The notes beneath the pieces were generated by a model. It was given only the letters and a program-made list of their open reading frames with translations, made no database searches and was not told where the DNA came from. Shown here piece by piece: positions 9,018 to 17,176 of a stretch of DNA of 64,000 nucleotides. Location: positions 11,108-75,107 of the forward strand of contig JANRJI010000110.1 in the NCBI GenBank assembly GCA_033764055.1. The letters are read 5' to 3'. Made by a program: the position numbers and the translations under genes. Numbering within the stretch: position 1 is the stretch's first letter; the number at the start of each line of letters is the position of its first letter. The DNA comes from Ga0077555 sp033764055. Its GTDB lineage: Bacteria; Pseudomonadota; Alphaproteobacteria; Rhizobiales; Hyphomicrobiaceae.

Positions 9018-10121
9018 ATGCCGAGTCGCAACCCCTTCGACGAGCCCGACACGCGTGAGCCCGTCGAGGGACTGTTCTTCGAGCAGGAGGTGGCGCTCGC
9101 CAATCGCAACCACGGCATTGCGCTCGAGATGCTGCGCCACGACGTGACGCCCGTCGGCATGCACTATCTGCTGATCCATTTCGACGTGCCCTACGTCAGC
9201 GAGGCCGACGCGGCGGCCTGGCGCCTCGAGATCGGTGGCCGCGTCTCGCGGCCCCTTTCGCTCTCGATCGCGGAGATCAAGTCGCTGCCTTCGAGGACAT
9301 TGCGAGTGACGCTCGAGTGCGCCGGCAATGGTCGCGCCCGCTACACCCCGCGCTGGCCGTCGATGCCCTGGCTGCTGGGCGCGGTCGGCACGGCGGAGTG
9401 GACCGGCACACCTCTTCGTCACGTCCTCGAGCGCGCCGGCCTTGGCAAGGATGTCGTCGACGTCTCCTTCCACGGCATCGATCGGGGCTTTGACAAGGGC
9501 AACGAGCACGAGTACGGCCGCAGCCTGAAGCCCGAGCTGGCGATGAGCGACGACGTGATGCTCGTCTGGGCCATGAACGGCCAACCCCTGGCGCCGCAGC
9601 ACGGCTTTCCGCTGCGCCTCGTGGTGCCCGGCTGGTACGGCATGGCGAGCGTCAAGTGGCTGAACCGCATCGAGGCTCTGACCTCGCCCTATCAGGGCTA
9701 CCAGCAGGTCGGCACTTATCATTTCCGCACGCGACCCGGCGAGCAGGGCACGCCGATCACGACGATGCGCGTCAAGTCGCTGATGGTGCCGCCGGGCCTG
9801 CCGGACTGGTACTCGGGCAAGCGTCTCGTCCAGGCGGGTCAAGCGACAATTCATGGCCGCGCCTGGTCGGGCAAGGCCACGCCCATTGCCAGGGTCGAGC
9901 TGTCGATCAATGGCGAATGGCGTGACGCCGTCCTCGACCCGCCCGCCGGCCCCTACGCGTGGCGTGGCTGGCGATACGACTGGAATGCGACCCCCGGCGG
10001 CTACGATATCGCCTGCCGCGCGACCGATGCGGCCGGCAACGTGCAGCCGAACGAGGCCCCGTTCGATCGCGGCGGGTTCGGCAACAACGGCCTGCACAGG
10101 ATCGAGGTTTTCGTCAGATGA
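9018..10121 (+). CDS. Sulfite-oxidase-fold molybdopterin oxidoreductase, first gene of an SdhBCD-like operon
   Basis: A 367-residue protein with the Mo-pterin domain (about 25-240) and C-terminal dimerisation domain (about 255-365) of the sulfite oxidase family. The molybdenum-ligand cysteine is C101 in LECAGNGR, and VPGWYGMASVKWL is the usual family block. There is no Sec or Tat signal, so it is predicted cytoplasmic, unlike SorA or MsrP. The segment that reads R-N-H in true sulfite oxidases is HYLLIHFDVP here (49-58): the histidine is kept but the substrate arginine is not, so sulfite is not a safe substrate. GGAG precedes the ATG. Its stop overlaps the start of the iron-sulfur gene by four bases, implying translational coupling and electron transfer to that subunit. 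Confidence 0.88.
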   Translation: MPSRNPFDEPDTREPVEGLFFEQEVALANRNHGIALEMLRHDVTPVGMHYLLIHFDVPYVSEADAAAWRLEIGGRVSRPLSLSIAEIKSLPSRTLRVTLECAGNGRARYTPRWPSMPWLLGAVGTAEWTGTPLRHVLERAGLGKDVVDVSFHGIDRGFDKGNEHEYGRSLKPELAMSDDVMLVWAMNGQPLAPQHGFPLRLVVPGWYGMASVKWLNRIEALTSPYQGYQQVGTYHFRTRPGEQGTPITTMRVKSLMVPPGLPDWYSGKRLVQAGQATIHGRAWSGKATPIARVELSINGEWRDAVLDPPAGPYAWRGWRYDWNATPGGYDIACRATDAAGNVQPNEAPFDRGGFGNNGLHRIEVFVR

Positions 10122-10900
10122 GCGAGGCAGCGAGCACCACCATCGCGCGGTCCGGGACGGCGCTGGTGCCGACGGGGGCAGCCGAGACGACGATCGACGT
10201 CTCGATCTGGCGCGGCAAGGCCGAGGGCCGTTACGAGACCTTCCGCGTGCCGATGCGCGAGAGCCAGACGGTGCTCGACGTCGTGACCTACGTCCAGCGC
10301 CACCTCGATCCGACGCTCTCCTACCGTTTTGCCTGCCGCGTCGGAGTCTGCGGCTCGTGCGCAATGACGGTCAATGGCCGCCCGCGCTGGACCTGCCGCA
10401 CGCACGTCTCCAAGGTTGTCGAGAACGGGCGCCTGGAGGTGGCACCGCTGGCCAACCTGCCGGTGATCAAGGATCTTGCCGCCGACATGGCGCCGTTCTT
10501 CGAGAAATGGCAGGAGGCCAAAGGCGTCTTCAAGCCCACCAAGTCACGCGCCGACGACATCGTCCAGATCTCGCCAGAGACGCGTGAGCGCAGGATCATC
10601 GACGCTGCCATCGAGTGCATCAACTGCGGTGTCTGCTTCTCGGCCTGCGACACCGTCCGCTGGAACGAGGAGTACATGGGCCCGGCCGCGCTGAATCGCG
10701 CCTGGACGCTCGTCAATGATGTTCGCGACGGAGGCAACTCGGAACGTCTCTTCGCCGTGGCGCAGGGCGGTGGCTGTCACGCCTGTCACACCCACCAGAG
10801 TTGCGAGCAGCACTGCCCCGTCGGGCTCAATCCCACGGCCTCGATTGCCGGCCTCAAGCGCAGGACCATGCAGGCCTACATCCGCGGAGAGCTCGAGTGA
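10118..10900 (+). CDS. SdhB/FrdB-like iron-sulfur protein
   Basis: A 260-residue three-cluster electron-transfer subunit of the succinate dehydrogenase/fumarate reductase family. The N-terminal plant-type ferredoxin domain has C73, C78, C81 and C93 for a [2Fe-2S] cluster. The C-terminal domain has C167, C170, C173 and C177, then C220, C223, C229 and C233 before P234, the set expected for [4Fe-4S] and [3Fe-4S] clusters. It starts inside the stop of the molybdenum-enzyme gene (ATGA) and its own stop overlaps the next GTG, so four genes are tightly coupled. No SdhA/FrdA flavoprotein is encoded nearby. It may serve the molybdenum enzyme, or a flavoprotein encoded elsewhere. Confidence 0.9.
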   Translation: MSEAASTTIARSGTALVPTGAAETTIDVSIWRGKAEGRYETFRVPMRESQTVLDVVTYVQRHLDPTLSYRFACRVGVCGSCAMTVNGRPRWTCRTHVSKVVENGRLEVAPLANLPVIKDLAADMAPFFEKWQEAKGVFKPTKSRADDIVQISPETRERRIIDAAIECINCGVCFSACDTVRWNEEYMGPAALNRAWTLVNDVRDGGNSERLFAVAQGGGCHACHTHQSCEQHCPVGLNPTASIAGLKRRTMQAYIRGELE

Positions 10901-11223
10901 ACGTGCGCCTCTATCTCCTCCAGCGCGCCACGGCCCTCCTCATGGTGCCGCTGATCCTCGGCCATCTCGCGGTCATCTTCTATGCGACGCGCAAGGGTCT
11001 CACCGCCGGCGATATTCTCGGTCGCACGCGCGGCAGTATCGGCTGGGGCCTCTACTATACGGCCTTCGTGCTCGCTGCCTCGGTGCACGGCGCCATCGGC
11101 CTGCGCAGCGTCGCGCTCGAATGGGGCCGCCTCCGGGGGCGGTCGGCCGATCTGCTGATGTGGGTCTTCGGCCTCCTGCTCGCGGCTCTGGGATTGCGCG
11201 CTGTCTATGCGGTGGTGATGTGA
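10897..11223 (+). CDS. SdhC/SdhD-type cytochrome b membrane anchor (first)
   Basis: 108 residues, starting at a GTG that overlaps the stop of the iron-sulfur gene (GTGA). Three hydrophobic helices are visible (about 10-30, 48-68 and 85-105). Histidines in ILGHLAVIF and ASVHGAIGL are placed as heme-b or quinone-site ligands of succinate dehydrogenase/fumarate reductase anchors. With the following gene it would form the two-protein membrane anchor that hands electrons to or takes them from the quinone pool. Its sequence is divergent, so whether it is the C or D type is uncertain. Confidence 0.78.
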   Translation: MNVRLYLLQRATALLMVPLILGHLAVIFYATRKGLTAGDILGRTRGSIGWGLYYTAFVLAASVHGAIGLRSVALEWGRLRGRSADLLMWVFGLLLAALGLRAVYAVVM

Positions 11224-11576
11224 TGGCGGGTCCACGCAATGCCGGCTACCGGCGCGAGCCGCTGTGGCGCGCCGCCATGGTCCACCGGGTGTCGGGTCTC
11301 CTGCTCGCGCTGTTCCTGCCGCTGCATTTCCTGGCCCTGGCACTGGCGCTGCACGGTGAGACCAGCCTCGATCGTTTTCTACGCTGGACAGATCAGCCTC
11401 TCTTCAAAGCTGCCGAGACGATCCTGGTCGGACTTCTGGCAGTGCATCTGCTGGGTGGACTCCGTCTTCTGATCATAGAGAACATGCCTTGGCGGCCGGG
11501 CCAGAAGCAAATGGCCATGGCGGCCATCAGCATTGCGTTGCTGGTCGCGGCAGCATTTCTCGTGCGCATAATCTGA
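11223..11576 (+). CDS. SdhC-family cytochrome b556 membrane anchor (second)
   Basis: 117 residues with three transmembrane helices. MVHRVSGLLLALFLPLHFL and HLLGGLRLLIIE correspond to the two signature blocks of the SdhC cytochrome b556 family; the histidine of the second block is the usual heme b ligand. The ATG overlaps the previous stop by one base (TGATG), completing the four-gene string. The anchor pair predicts a quinone-linked complex at the inner membrane. A weak hairpin (arms 11614-11620 and 11634-11640) lies 38 bases after the stop and could end the transcript. Confidence 0.82.
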   Translation: MAGPRNAGYRREPLWRAAMVHRVSGLLLALFLPLHFLALALALHGETSLDRFLRWTDQPLFKAAETILVGLLAVHLLGGLRLLIIENMPWRPGQKQMAMAAISIALLVAAAFLVRII

Positions 11577-11787
11577 ATCGCGCCGGAAATGCACTCCTGC
11601 TTGGCGCTCCGAACGTTCGCCGACGAGCATTCTGCGAACGGGTATCCAAACCGCAACTCAAGCATCCCTTGTGATCTCACACCGCGCAAACGCGGATGCC
11701 CTTTGCTCCTGTGATTGCTAGTTTTCCAACGAGGGCTCCGGAAGAGCCGGCAAGCCCGCCCATGAGATGGAAAAACGGGGGAGAAAT

Positions 11788-12171
11788 ATGGTCGGCATCG
11801 CCAGAGCCTTCTTCACGTCCGCGCTCGTCTACGGGGTGGTCGGCATGCTGCTCGGCTTGTCTATGGCCATGCAGCACAATCACAGCCAGATGCCGACCCA
11901 TGCCCATGTCATGGTTATCGGCTGGGTCAGCTTCGCGATATTTGGGCTCTTCTATACCCAGCACGCCAAATCAGTGCCGAGGATCCTGTCCTACATACAT
12001 TTCTGGCTGGCGCAGCTCTCGTTGCTCGGCCTCGTCGTCGGGTTGTGGCTGATCTATTCCGGACAGACCCAGTACGACCCTGTCGCTGCGGTCTCATCGA
12101 CGGCCTATGCGCTGTCCTTCGTGCTTTTCGCGATCATCGCCCTCCTGGCGATGCGAATGCCGAAAGTCTGA
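11788..12171 (+). CDS. Small four-helix membrane protein with HAH motif, heme-copper-oxidase-like
   Basis: 127 residues, four predicted transmembrane helices. THAHVMVIGW (37-46) and SYIHFWLAQLSLLGL (68-82) resemble blocks of heme-copper oxidase subunit I and its nitric-oxide-reductase relatives, where such histidines bind heme or copper. Conserved-looking histidines are H30, H32, H38, H40, H59 and H71. Full subunit I is about four times longer, so this is a small standalone relative, not an oxidase. I chose the ATG at 11788 because GGGGGAG lies at ideal spacing; an ATG at 11767 is in frame. It is 211 bases after the SdhBCD-like operon and may be separate from it. Confidence 0.6.
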   Translation: MVGIARAFFTSALVYGVVGMLLGLSMAMQHNHSQMPTHAHVMVIGWVSFAIFGLFYTQHAKSVPRILSYIHFWLAQLSLLGLVVGLWLIYSGQTQYDPVAAVSSTAYALSFVLFAIIALLAMRMPKV

Positions 12172-12210
12172 GGCGGTACGAGGTGCGCCGCTGCACGCGC
12201 GAGCGCTGGC

Positions 12211-12999
12211 TCACGCCGCCACAGCGACGGGCCTGAATGCCTCGACGGAGAGGCCGGCGCGGCCGAGCGTGACGAGGCTCTGCGGTGGCACGGCCTCCCA
12301 GTCGAGCCGCCCGTCGTCCAGCGGCTCCGACGCGATCAGGTGGCCGGCGGCGCGATGCACGCGACGGACGTAGAGGGTTTCCGGAACGATCAGGGTCGAA
12401 TATCGCACGGCGTAGACGGTCTCGCCGTCGGTTGCCGTGGCCGTAAAGCGCAGGGGCTTGCGAATGCCGGACTGCTCCATGATGCCCTCGATGAAGGCCA
12501 GCGTCCGGCGGAACGCACGCGGCGGATCCTGCTCGAGCCCGTTGGCGAGCAGGAGGAGAAAGATCGCCTCGCTGTCGGTCGTCCCGCCCCGATGCCGGTA
12601 GAGCGCGTCCGGGATTGCGGCCTCGATCGGCCGGCGCACCTCGTCCCAGTCGCCGATGCCGCCGTTGTGCATGAACATCCACGCGCCATGCGAGAACGGG
12701 TGGCAGTTGGCGCGGGAGATCGCCGTGCCCGTCGAGGCGCGCACATGCGCAAAGAACAGGCGAGACCGGATCTGGCGCGCGAGAGAGATCAGGTTCTCGT
12801 CGATCCACGCCGGTCTCAGGTCTCGAAAGACTCCGGGCTCCGGCCGGTCGCCGTACCAGCCGATGCCGAAGCCGTCCCCGTTGACGACGCTCTTGGCCTC
12901 ACGGCTCGCGCGGCTCTGCACGATGAGGCTCTGCTCGGGGACGGTAACGAAGTCCTCGATGAAGATCGGCTCACCCGAGTAGGCGATCCAGCGACACAT
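12211..12999 (-). CDS. Class II glutamine amidotransferase (EgtC/YafJ type)
   Basis: 262 residues of an N-terminal nucleophile amidotransferase fold. The start at 12999 gives MCRWIAYSG, putting the catalytic cysteine at position 2 once Met is removed. GDGFGIGWYG, AHVRASTGT and NCHPFSHGAWMFMHNGG are the usual glutaminase-site blocks. Members include EgtC of ergothioneine synthesis and uncharacterised YafJ proteins. No other ergothioneine gene is nearby, so no pathway is assigned. The frame stays open 79 codons upstream but that stretch lacks protein character. It is divergent from the VOC gene at 13235. Confidence 0.88.
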   Translation of the reverse strand: MCRWIAYSGEPIFIEDFVTVPEQSLIVQSRASREAKSVVNGDGFGIGWYGDRPEPGVFRDLRPAWIDENLISLARQIRSRLFFAHVRASTGTAISRANCHPFSHGAWMFMHNGGIGDWDEVRRPIEAAIPDALYRHRGGTTDSEAIFLLLLANGLEQDPPRAFRRTLAFIEGIMEQSGIRKPLRFTATATDGETVYAVRYSTLIVPETLYVRRVHRAAGHLIASEPLDDGRLDWEAVPPQSLVTLGRAGLSVEAFRPVAVAA

Positions 13000-13234
13000 G
13001 GCCTGTCCCTCTGACCCGTTGCGGTGGGCCGCCCTTGGCCACCCGCGACCGTCGGCGACAATAGCCCCGGGCGGGTCGGCGGAAAAGCTGCCGATAGCGG
13101 GCGCGCGATCCCTTTCCCCGATCGTGCGAAACCGGACGACCGGGCGCGGCTGCGCAGGTGGCGTGTTGCGATGCAGGCTCCTAAGCTGCCTCCCGGGGGA
13201 TTTCGGCGTCTCCCGTCCAGCCAGCGGAGGGCGC

Positions 13235-13618
13235 ATGATCGATCACGTTTCGCTTGGGGTCGCGGACCTCGCACGCAGCGCGGCGTTCTACGAGGCCGTG
13301 CTGTCGCCGCTCGGCATGACGTGCCTCGTCCGGCGGGAAGGAACGGTCGGCTTCGGCAAGCGCTATCCGGAGGTCTGGCTCAACCACCGGCCCGCAATGC
13401 AGTTGGTCGAGGCGAGCACCGGCATTCACATTTGCCTCAGGGCCCGCACGGAGGATGCGGTGCGGGCATTCCATGTTGCGGCGCTCGCCGCTGGGGGTAC
13501 AGACGACGGGGAGCCAGGCCCTCGGCAGGCGGCGATGACGGCCTATTACGCGGCTTTCGTCCGCGATCCGGACGGCAACCGCATCGAGGCGGCGTCGTTC
13601 CCGCAGCCAGCGGCGTGA
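13235..13618 (+). CDS. VOC-family (glyoxalase/bleomycin-resistance fold) protein
   Basis: 127 residues with the paired beta-alpha-beta-beta-beta modules of the vicinal oxygen chelate fold: MIDHVSLGVADLARSAAFYE at the start and FVRDPDGNRIEA near the end. A metal site from H4 and the glutamate of NRIEA is likely. Members include lactoylglutathione lyases, dioxygenases and resistance proteins, and the substrate cannot be told from sequence. GGAGGGCGC precedes the ATG. It converges on the cyclopropane-synthase-like gene with 30 bases between stops. Confidence 0.85.
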   Translation: MIDHVSLGVADLARSAAFYEAVLSPLGMTCLVRREGTVGFGKRYPEVWLNHRPAMQLVEASTGIHICLRARTEDAVRAFHVAALAAGGTDDGEPGPRQAAMTAYYAAFVRDPDGNRIEAASFPQPAA

Positions 13619-13648
13619 CCGTCGAGCCCGATGTCCCTGTCCCTCGGC

Positions 13649-14881
13649 TCAAGCGCGCCGGAGCGCATAGAGGCCGACGTCGATCTCGCCGCTCCGGAAG
13701 CCGGCGATGCAATAGTCGAGGTAGTAGATCCACATCCGCCGGAAACGATCGTCGAAGCCTGGAGCCTGGAGCCGCGGCCACGCCGCGACGAAGCGCATGC
13801 GCCAGTCCTCGAGCGTCCGCGCGTAGCTGGCCCCGAACGTTTCGACGCTCTCGACGGCCAGACCCGCGTTGGCCGCTTCCCGCGCGATGGCCGCCGATGT
13901 CGGCAACATGCCGCCCGGGAAGATATAGCGCTGGATGAAGTCAGGCTCCCGCACGTAGCTGCAGAACCTGAGCTCGCCACACGTGATCGCCTGCAGGACG
14001 ATGCGGCCACCCGGCGCGAGGCTGCGTTGCAGCATCTGGAAATAGACCGGCCAAAAGCGCTGGCCCACGGCCTCGATCATCTCGATGGAGACGACGCGGT
14101 CGAAGGTGCCGGTGGCTGCGCGATAGTCCTCGAGCCGGACGTCCACGAGGTGACCGAGCCCGGCTCGCTGCAATCGGGCGCTCGTATAGTCCGCCTGCTC
14201 GCGTGACAGGGTCAGCGCGGTGACCTCGCAGCGGTGGCGGCCAGCGAGATGCTCGGCGACAGCGCCCCAGCCACAACCGATCTCGAGGACCCGTTCCCCG
14301 CCCCGAAGGTCGAGAAGCTCGGTGATGCGGTCGAGCTTGGCCTGCTGCGCCTCCTCCAGCGACTGGTTGGGCGATGTGTACAGCGCCGAGGAGTACTGCA
14401 TGCTACGGTCGAGCCAGGCAGCGTAGAAGTCGTTGCCGAGGTCGTAGTGCGCGGCAATATTCCGCCGGCTGCCACGTCGGGTGTTGGCGTTCAAGCGGTG
14501 GCGCAGCTTCGAGATCAGACGCGCCAGCTCCGAGCCTTGCCATGCCCGGTCGAGCAACGGCTCGTTGGCGAGCGCCCAGGCGAACACGGCCTCGAGGTTG
14601 GGGCTGTCGATGTCGCCGGCGATGTAGGCCTCCGCGAAACCGATGTGGCCGCCGGTGATGATGCGCCGCACGCCTCGCCACCGGACGAGCGTCACGCGTG
14701 CCTCGGGGCCATGCGCGGGGGCTTTGCGGACGAGTTCCTGGCCCCCTGGCAGCCGCACGATCAGGCGGCCGGCGATGCAGCCCGAAGGCAGCCGACCGAT
14801 CAGGCGATCGACGAGGCGCGCAACCCGGCGTCTTCCGACGTCTCCGTCCATCTTGGCCAGATCGTGCTCAGGGCTTGTCAT
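13649..14881 (-). CDS. Cfa-type phospholipid SAM methyltransferase (first copy)
   Basis: A 410-residue cyclopropane-fatty-acyl-phospholipid synthase homologue, using SAM to methylenate or methylate double bonds in membrane phospholipid chains. An N-terminal lipid-binding region (about 30-140) precedes the methyltransferase core with YDLGNDFYAAWLD near 146, the SAM motif LEIGCGWG (199-206) and VSIEMIEAVG, typical of the family. It is the last gene of the FAD oxidoreductase-DUF1365-Cfa string, starting 14 bases inside the DUF1365 gene. With the ChrR system next door, a UfaM-like methylation step in furan fatty acid synthesis is a plausible alternative to ring formation; I infer this from context only. 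Confidence 0.9.
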   Translation of the reverse strand: MTSPEHDLAKMDGDVGRRRVARLVDRLIGRLPSGCIAGRLIVRLPGGQELVRKAPAHGPEARVTLVRWRGVRRIITGGHIGFAEAYIAGDIDSPNLEAVFAWALANEPLLDRAWQGSELARLISKLRHRLNANTRRGSRRNIAAHYDLGNDFYAAWLDRSMQYSSALYTSPNQSLEEAQQAKLDRITELLDLRGGERVLEIGCGWGAVAEHLAGRHRCEVTALTLSREQADYTSARLQRAGLGHLVDVRLEDYRAATGTFDRVVSIEMIEAVGQRFWPVYFQMLQRSLAPGGRIVLQAITCGELRFCSYVREPDFIQRYIFPGGMLPTSAAIAREAANAGLAVESVETFGASYARTLEDWRMRFVAAWPRLQAPGFDDRFRRMWIYYLDYCIAGFRSGEIDVGLYALRRA

Positions 14882-15683
14882 GGAGGTCCTTCATTGTGCC
14901 GGCAGCTGTGACGAGCGTGACGGGGGCAGCGGGCGGCGATGGTCGCGGCCGCACCGGGATGCGCTTCATCACGAGCTGCAGTGCCTCCCAGTGGATGGCG
15001 CTGACGACCTTCAGGGTCAGCAGAGGGTGGGTCACCAAGAGCCTTGCGAGGTGGCCGTCGTCGAGCGGCCGTCGCTCGCCGGCAAGCGATGCGACCAGCA
15101 ACGGGCCCTCGGCATCGTGCGCCTCGACCACCACGCTGACGCTGTCGGCGGGAGGCGTCAGGCGGAACCGGTAGGTGAGATCGAGGTCGAGAAACGGTGA
15201 GACGTAGAAGCGCTTGTCGGCGCGCTGATGGATGGCGCCGTCGCGCACGTCGTCGGTCCGCACAGGCACGAGATAGCTGTGGCGCTCGCCGAACGTGTTG
15301 CTGACCTCGTAGAGGACGGCGGCGAGGCTGCCACCTGCGCGATGGCAAAAGTAGATGCTCAGCGGATTGAATCCGTAGCCGAGGATGCGCGGCATGGTCA
15401 GCAGCCGGATGGGCCCGCCCCCAGTCGCGATACCGGCAGCATCCAGTCGGGCTTGGATCTGAGACCGCAGCGGCCTTTCCGAGCTGTCGCCATGGTCGCG
15501 CTCGAGAAGGCCATAGACGCTGGCGCGGTTGATGCCGAGCAGCCTCGACGACCGCGAGATCGCACCAAGCTCGTCGAGGTCGATGTAGAGCCAGAAACAA
15601 CGGTAGGCGAGATCGTGGCGTCGTGGGCGAAGCCGCTTGTGGACGACGCGTCCGACATAGATGGCCGAGACGTTCGCCATCAT
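14868..15683 (-). CDS. DUF1365 family protein
   Basis: A 271-residue DUF1365 protein. SAIYVGRVVHKRLRPRRHDLAYRCFWLYIDLDEL opens the domain (only its start, SAIYVGRVVHKR, is needed for recognition), and RILGYGFNPLSIYFCHR and YEVSNTFGERHSYL are its typical blocks. The function is unknown in the family, but it is repeatedly found between an FAD amine-oxidase-like protein and a Cfa-type methyltransferase, suggesting a role on the same lipid substrate. The ATG at 15683 overlaps the stop of the FAD gene (ATGATG) and its own end overlaps the methyltransferase start. It is therefore translationally coupled on both sides. Confidence 0.9.
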   Translation of the reverse strand: MMANVSAIYVGRVVHKRLRPRRHDLAYRCFWLYIDLDELGAISRSSRLLGINRASVYGLLERDHGDSSERPLRSQIQARLDAAGIATGGGPIRLLTMPRILGYGFNPLSIYFCHRAGGSLAAVLYEVSNTFGERHSYLVPVRTDDVRDGAIHQRADKRFYVSPFLDLDLTYRFRLTPPADSVSVVVEAHDAEGPLLVASLAGERRPLDDGHLARLLVTHPLLTLKVVSAIHWEALQLVMKRIPVRPRPSPPAAPVTLVTAAGTMKDLHDKP

Positions 15684-17041
15684 GCAGCTTCCGGCTCGAG
15701 CGCCGCGGGCGGCGCTGCATCGAAGACGTGGATGCGGCCGGAATGGCTCGCCAACGTCCATGGCCGCGCCACGCCGCCCAACTGCTCGGCCACGGCGAGG
15801 CCAGCCTGCAAGGCATCCTCGTGGAAGCCCGCGCCGAAGTAGGCGCCGCAGAGCCACGTGCGCCGGCGTCCCTGTAGGCTCCACAGCCGGCGCTGGGCGG
15901 CCATCGCCCGGGCATCGAGGACGGGATGCTCGTATGTGCCTTGCCAGTGGACGCTTGCCGCGTCCGGCGCCATCTGCGGGTTGAGCGTCACCAGGAGGGG
16001 TGCTGGCGTGTCGAGACCCTGCAGGCGGTTCATCCAGTAGGTGACGGTCGCGCGGCCGCCGGGGCTGTGGGTGCAGTCGGCAACGTAGTTCCAGCTGGCC
16101 CAGGCTGCGCGCCGCCGGGGCATCAGACGAACGTCCGAGTGCAGCACCGTGCGGTTGGCGGTGTAGCGGATGGCGCCCAAGAGCTCGCACTCGTCGCCGT
16201 CGGCATCGGTCAGAATGGCGAGCGCCTGGTCGGCGTGCGTGGCGATCACCACATGGTCGAAGGTCGTCTCGCCACCCCGTGCGTCGCGTAGCGTTACCCG
16301 GTTGTCGCCGCGTGTCACCGCCTTGACGGGTGTCGCGCGGCGGACCTCGCCTGAATATTCGTGCGCGAGCCGCCGCACGTACTCCCGGCTGCCGCCGGTG
16401 ACAGTCCTCCACAGCGGGCGCCCGCCGAGATTGAAAAGCTGATGGTTGACGAAGAAGCGCACGAAGGCCCGCGCCGGGTACTGGAGCATGGCCTCGGGCG
16501 CCGACGACCAGATTGCCCCGGCCATCGGCAGCAGATGGTCCTCGCGAAAGGCACGGCCATAGCGCCCAGCATCGAGGTAGCTTCCGAGCGTCAGTCTCTC
16601 GTCGCCGGGCTCGTCGAGGAGGCGCGGCGCGCTGCGGTAGAAGCGGACGAGGTCGATCAACATCGACCAGAAGCGCGGGCTGACTGCGTTCGCCGGCCGC
16701 GCCAGCAGTCCGCCGATCCCTTCGCCCGAGTATTCGATGCGCCCCCCGGCGGCCGACACGGCAAATGACATGTCGCTCGCCTGTGTCGGCACGGCGAGAT
16801 GGCGGAAAAGTGCCGTCAGGTTGGGGTAGGTAGCCTCGTTGTAGACGATAAAGCCGGTGTCGACGGGGACGCTCTGCCCCCCGAACGCTACCTCGACCGT
16901 ATGGCTGTGGCCGCCGAGACGTCCCTCGTGCTCGTAGAGAACGACGCGATGACGCTGGCCGAGCAGCCAGGCGGACGCCAGCCCGCCGATGCCCGCGCCG
17001 ATCACGGCGATGTCGAGCTGGCCCCGAGACGCGTCCCCCAT
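15680..17041 (-). CDS. FAD-dependent oxidoreductase (lipid desaturase candidate)
   Basis: 453 residues with an N-terminal dinucleotide-binding fold (AVIGAGIGGLASAWLL, 12-27; GRLGGHSHTVEV shortly after) and the overall build of FAD amine-oxidase/phytoene-desaturase-like flavoproteins. The C-terminal FAD block WLCGAYFGAGFHEDALQAGL is typical of the family linked to DUF1365 and Cfa proteins. In the published alphaproteobacterial furan-fatty-acid pathway a desaturase, UfaD, acts on the methylated chain; this gene is a positional candidate for such a step, not a proven one. It starts at the ATG at 17041, about 55 bases downstream of the minus-strand promoter described below, and is the first gene of a three-gene overlapping operon. 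Confidence 0.88.
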   Translation of the reverse strand: MGDASRGQLDIAVIGAGIGGLASAWLLGQRHRVVLYEHEGRLGGHSHTVEVAFGGQSVPVDTGFIVYNEATYPNLTALFRHLAVPTQASDMSFAVSAAGGRIEYSGEGIGGLLARPANAVSPRFWSMLIDLVRFYRSAPRLLDEPGDERLTLGSYLDAGRYGRAFREDHLLPMAGAIWSSAPEAMLQYPARAFVRFFVNHQLFNLGGRPLWRTVTGGSREYVRRLAHEYSGEVRRATPVKAVTRGDNRVTLRDARGGETTFDHVVIATHADQALAILTDADGDECELLGAIRYTANRTVLHSDVRLMPRRRAAWASWNYVADCTHSPGGRATVTYWMNRLQGLDTPAPLLVTLNPQMAPDAASVHWQGTYEHPVLDARAMAAQRRLWSLQGRRRTWLCGAYFGAGFHEDALQAGLAVAEQLGGVARPWTLASHSGRIHVFDAAPPAALEPEAA

Positions 17042-17095
17042 GTCCTTCGTCCGCTTTCCTGGCGCCGGATGACCGGCCGGCTCGATTGCGACTTG

Positions 17096-17124
17096 TTGAA
17101 CGGCGTCGGGTCCACGGCGGATCA
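17096..17124 (-). promoter_or_regulatory. Candidate ECF (ChrR-partner) promoter for the FAD-DUF1365-Cfa operon
   Basis: Read on the minus strand: TGATCC (complement of 17119-17124), 17 bases, then GTTCAA (complement of 17096-17101). TGATCC is the known -35 element of RpoE/ChrR-type sigma factors. The same hexamers with the same 17-base spacer occur facing the other way toward the sigma gene, which is the main evidence. The -10 hexamer differs from the Rhodobacter form as I remember it. Confidence 0.65.
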
Positions 17125-17153
17125 CCCGGCCCGGTATCGTAGTCGGGTGATCC
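17119..17153. repeat. 10-base perfect inverted repeat carrying both -35 elements
   Basis: GGATCACCCG at 17119-17128 is mirrored by CGGGTGATCC at 17144-17153 with 15 bases between. Each arm contains a TGATCC -35 box pointing away from the centre, so the symmetry comes from two divergent promoters sharing extended -35 regions. It could also be an operator site; nothing in the sequence separates the two ideas. Confidence 0.8.
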
Positions 17154-17176
17154 ACCGTTCCATGCCGCGCGTTCAA
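17148..17176 (+). promoter_or_regulatory. Candidate ECF autoregulatory promoter for sigma factor and chrR
   Basis: TGATCC at 17148-17153, a 17-base spacer, then GTTCAA at 17171-17176. It mirrors the minus-strand promoter hexamer for hexamer. Transcription would start near 17183, leaving a leader of about 120 bases to the preferred sigma-gene start. Autoregulation of this sigma type together with its target operon is the known pattern in ChrR systems. Confidence 0.65.
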
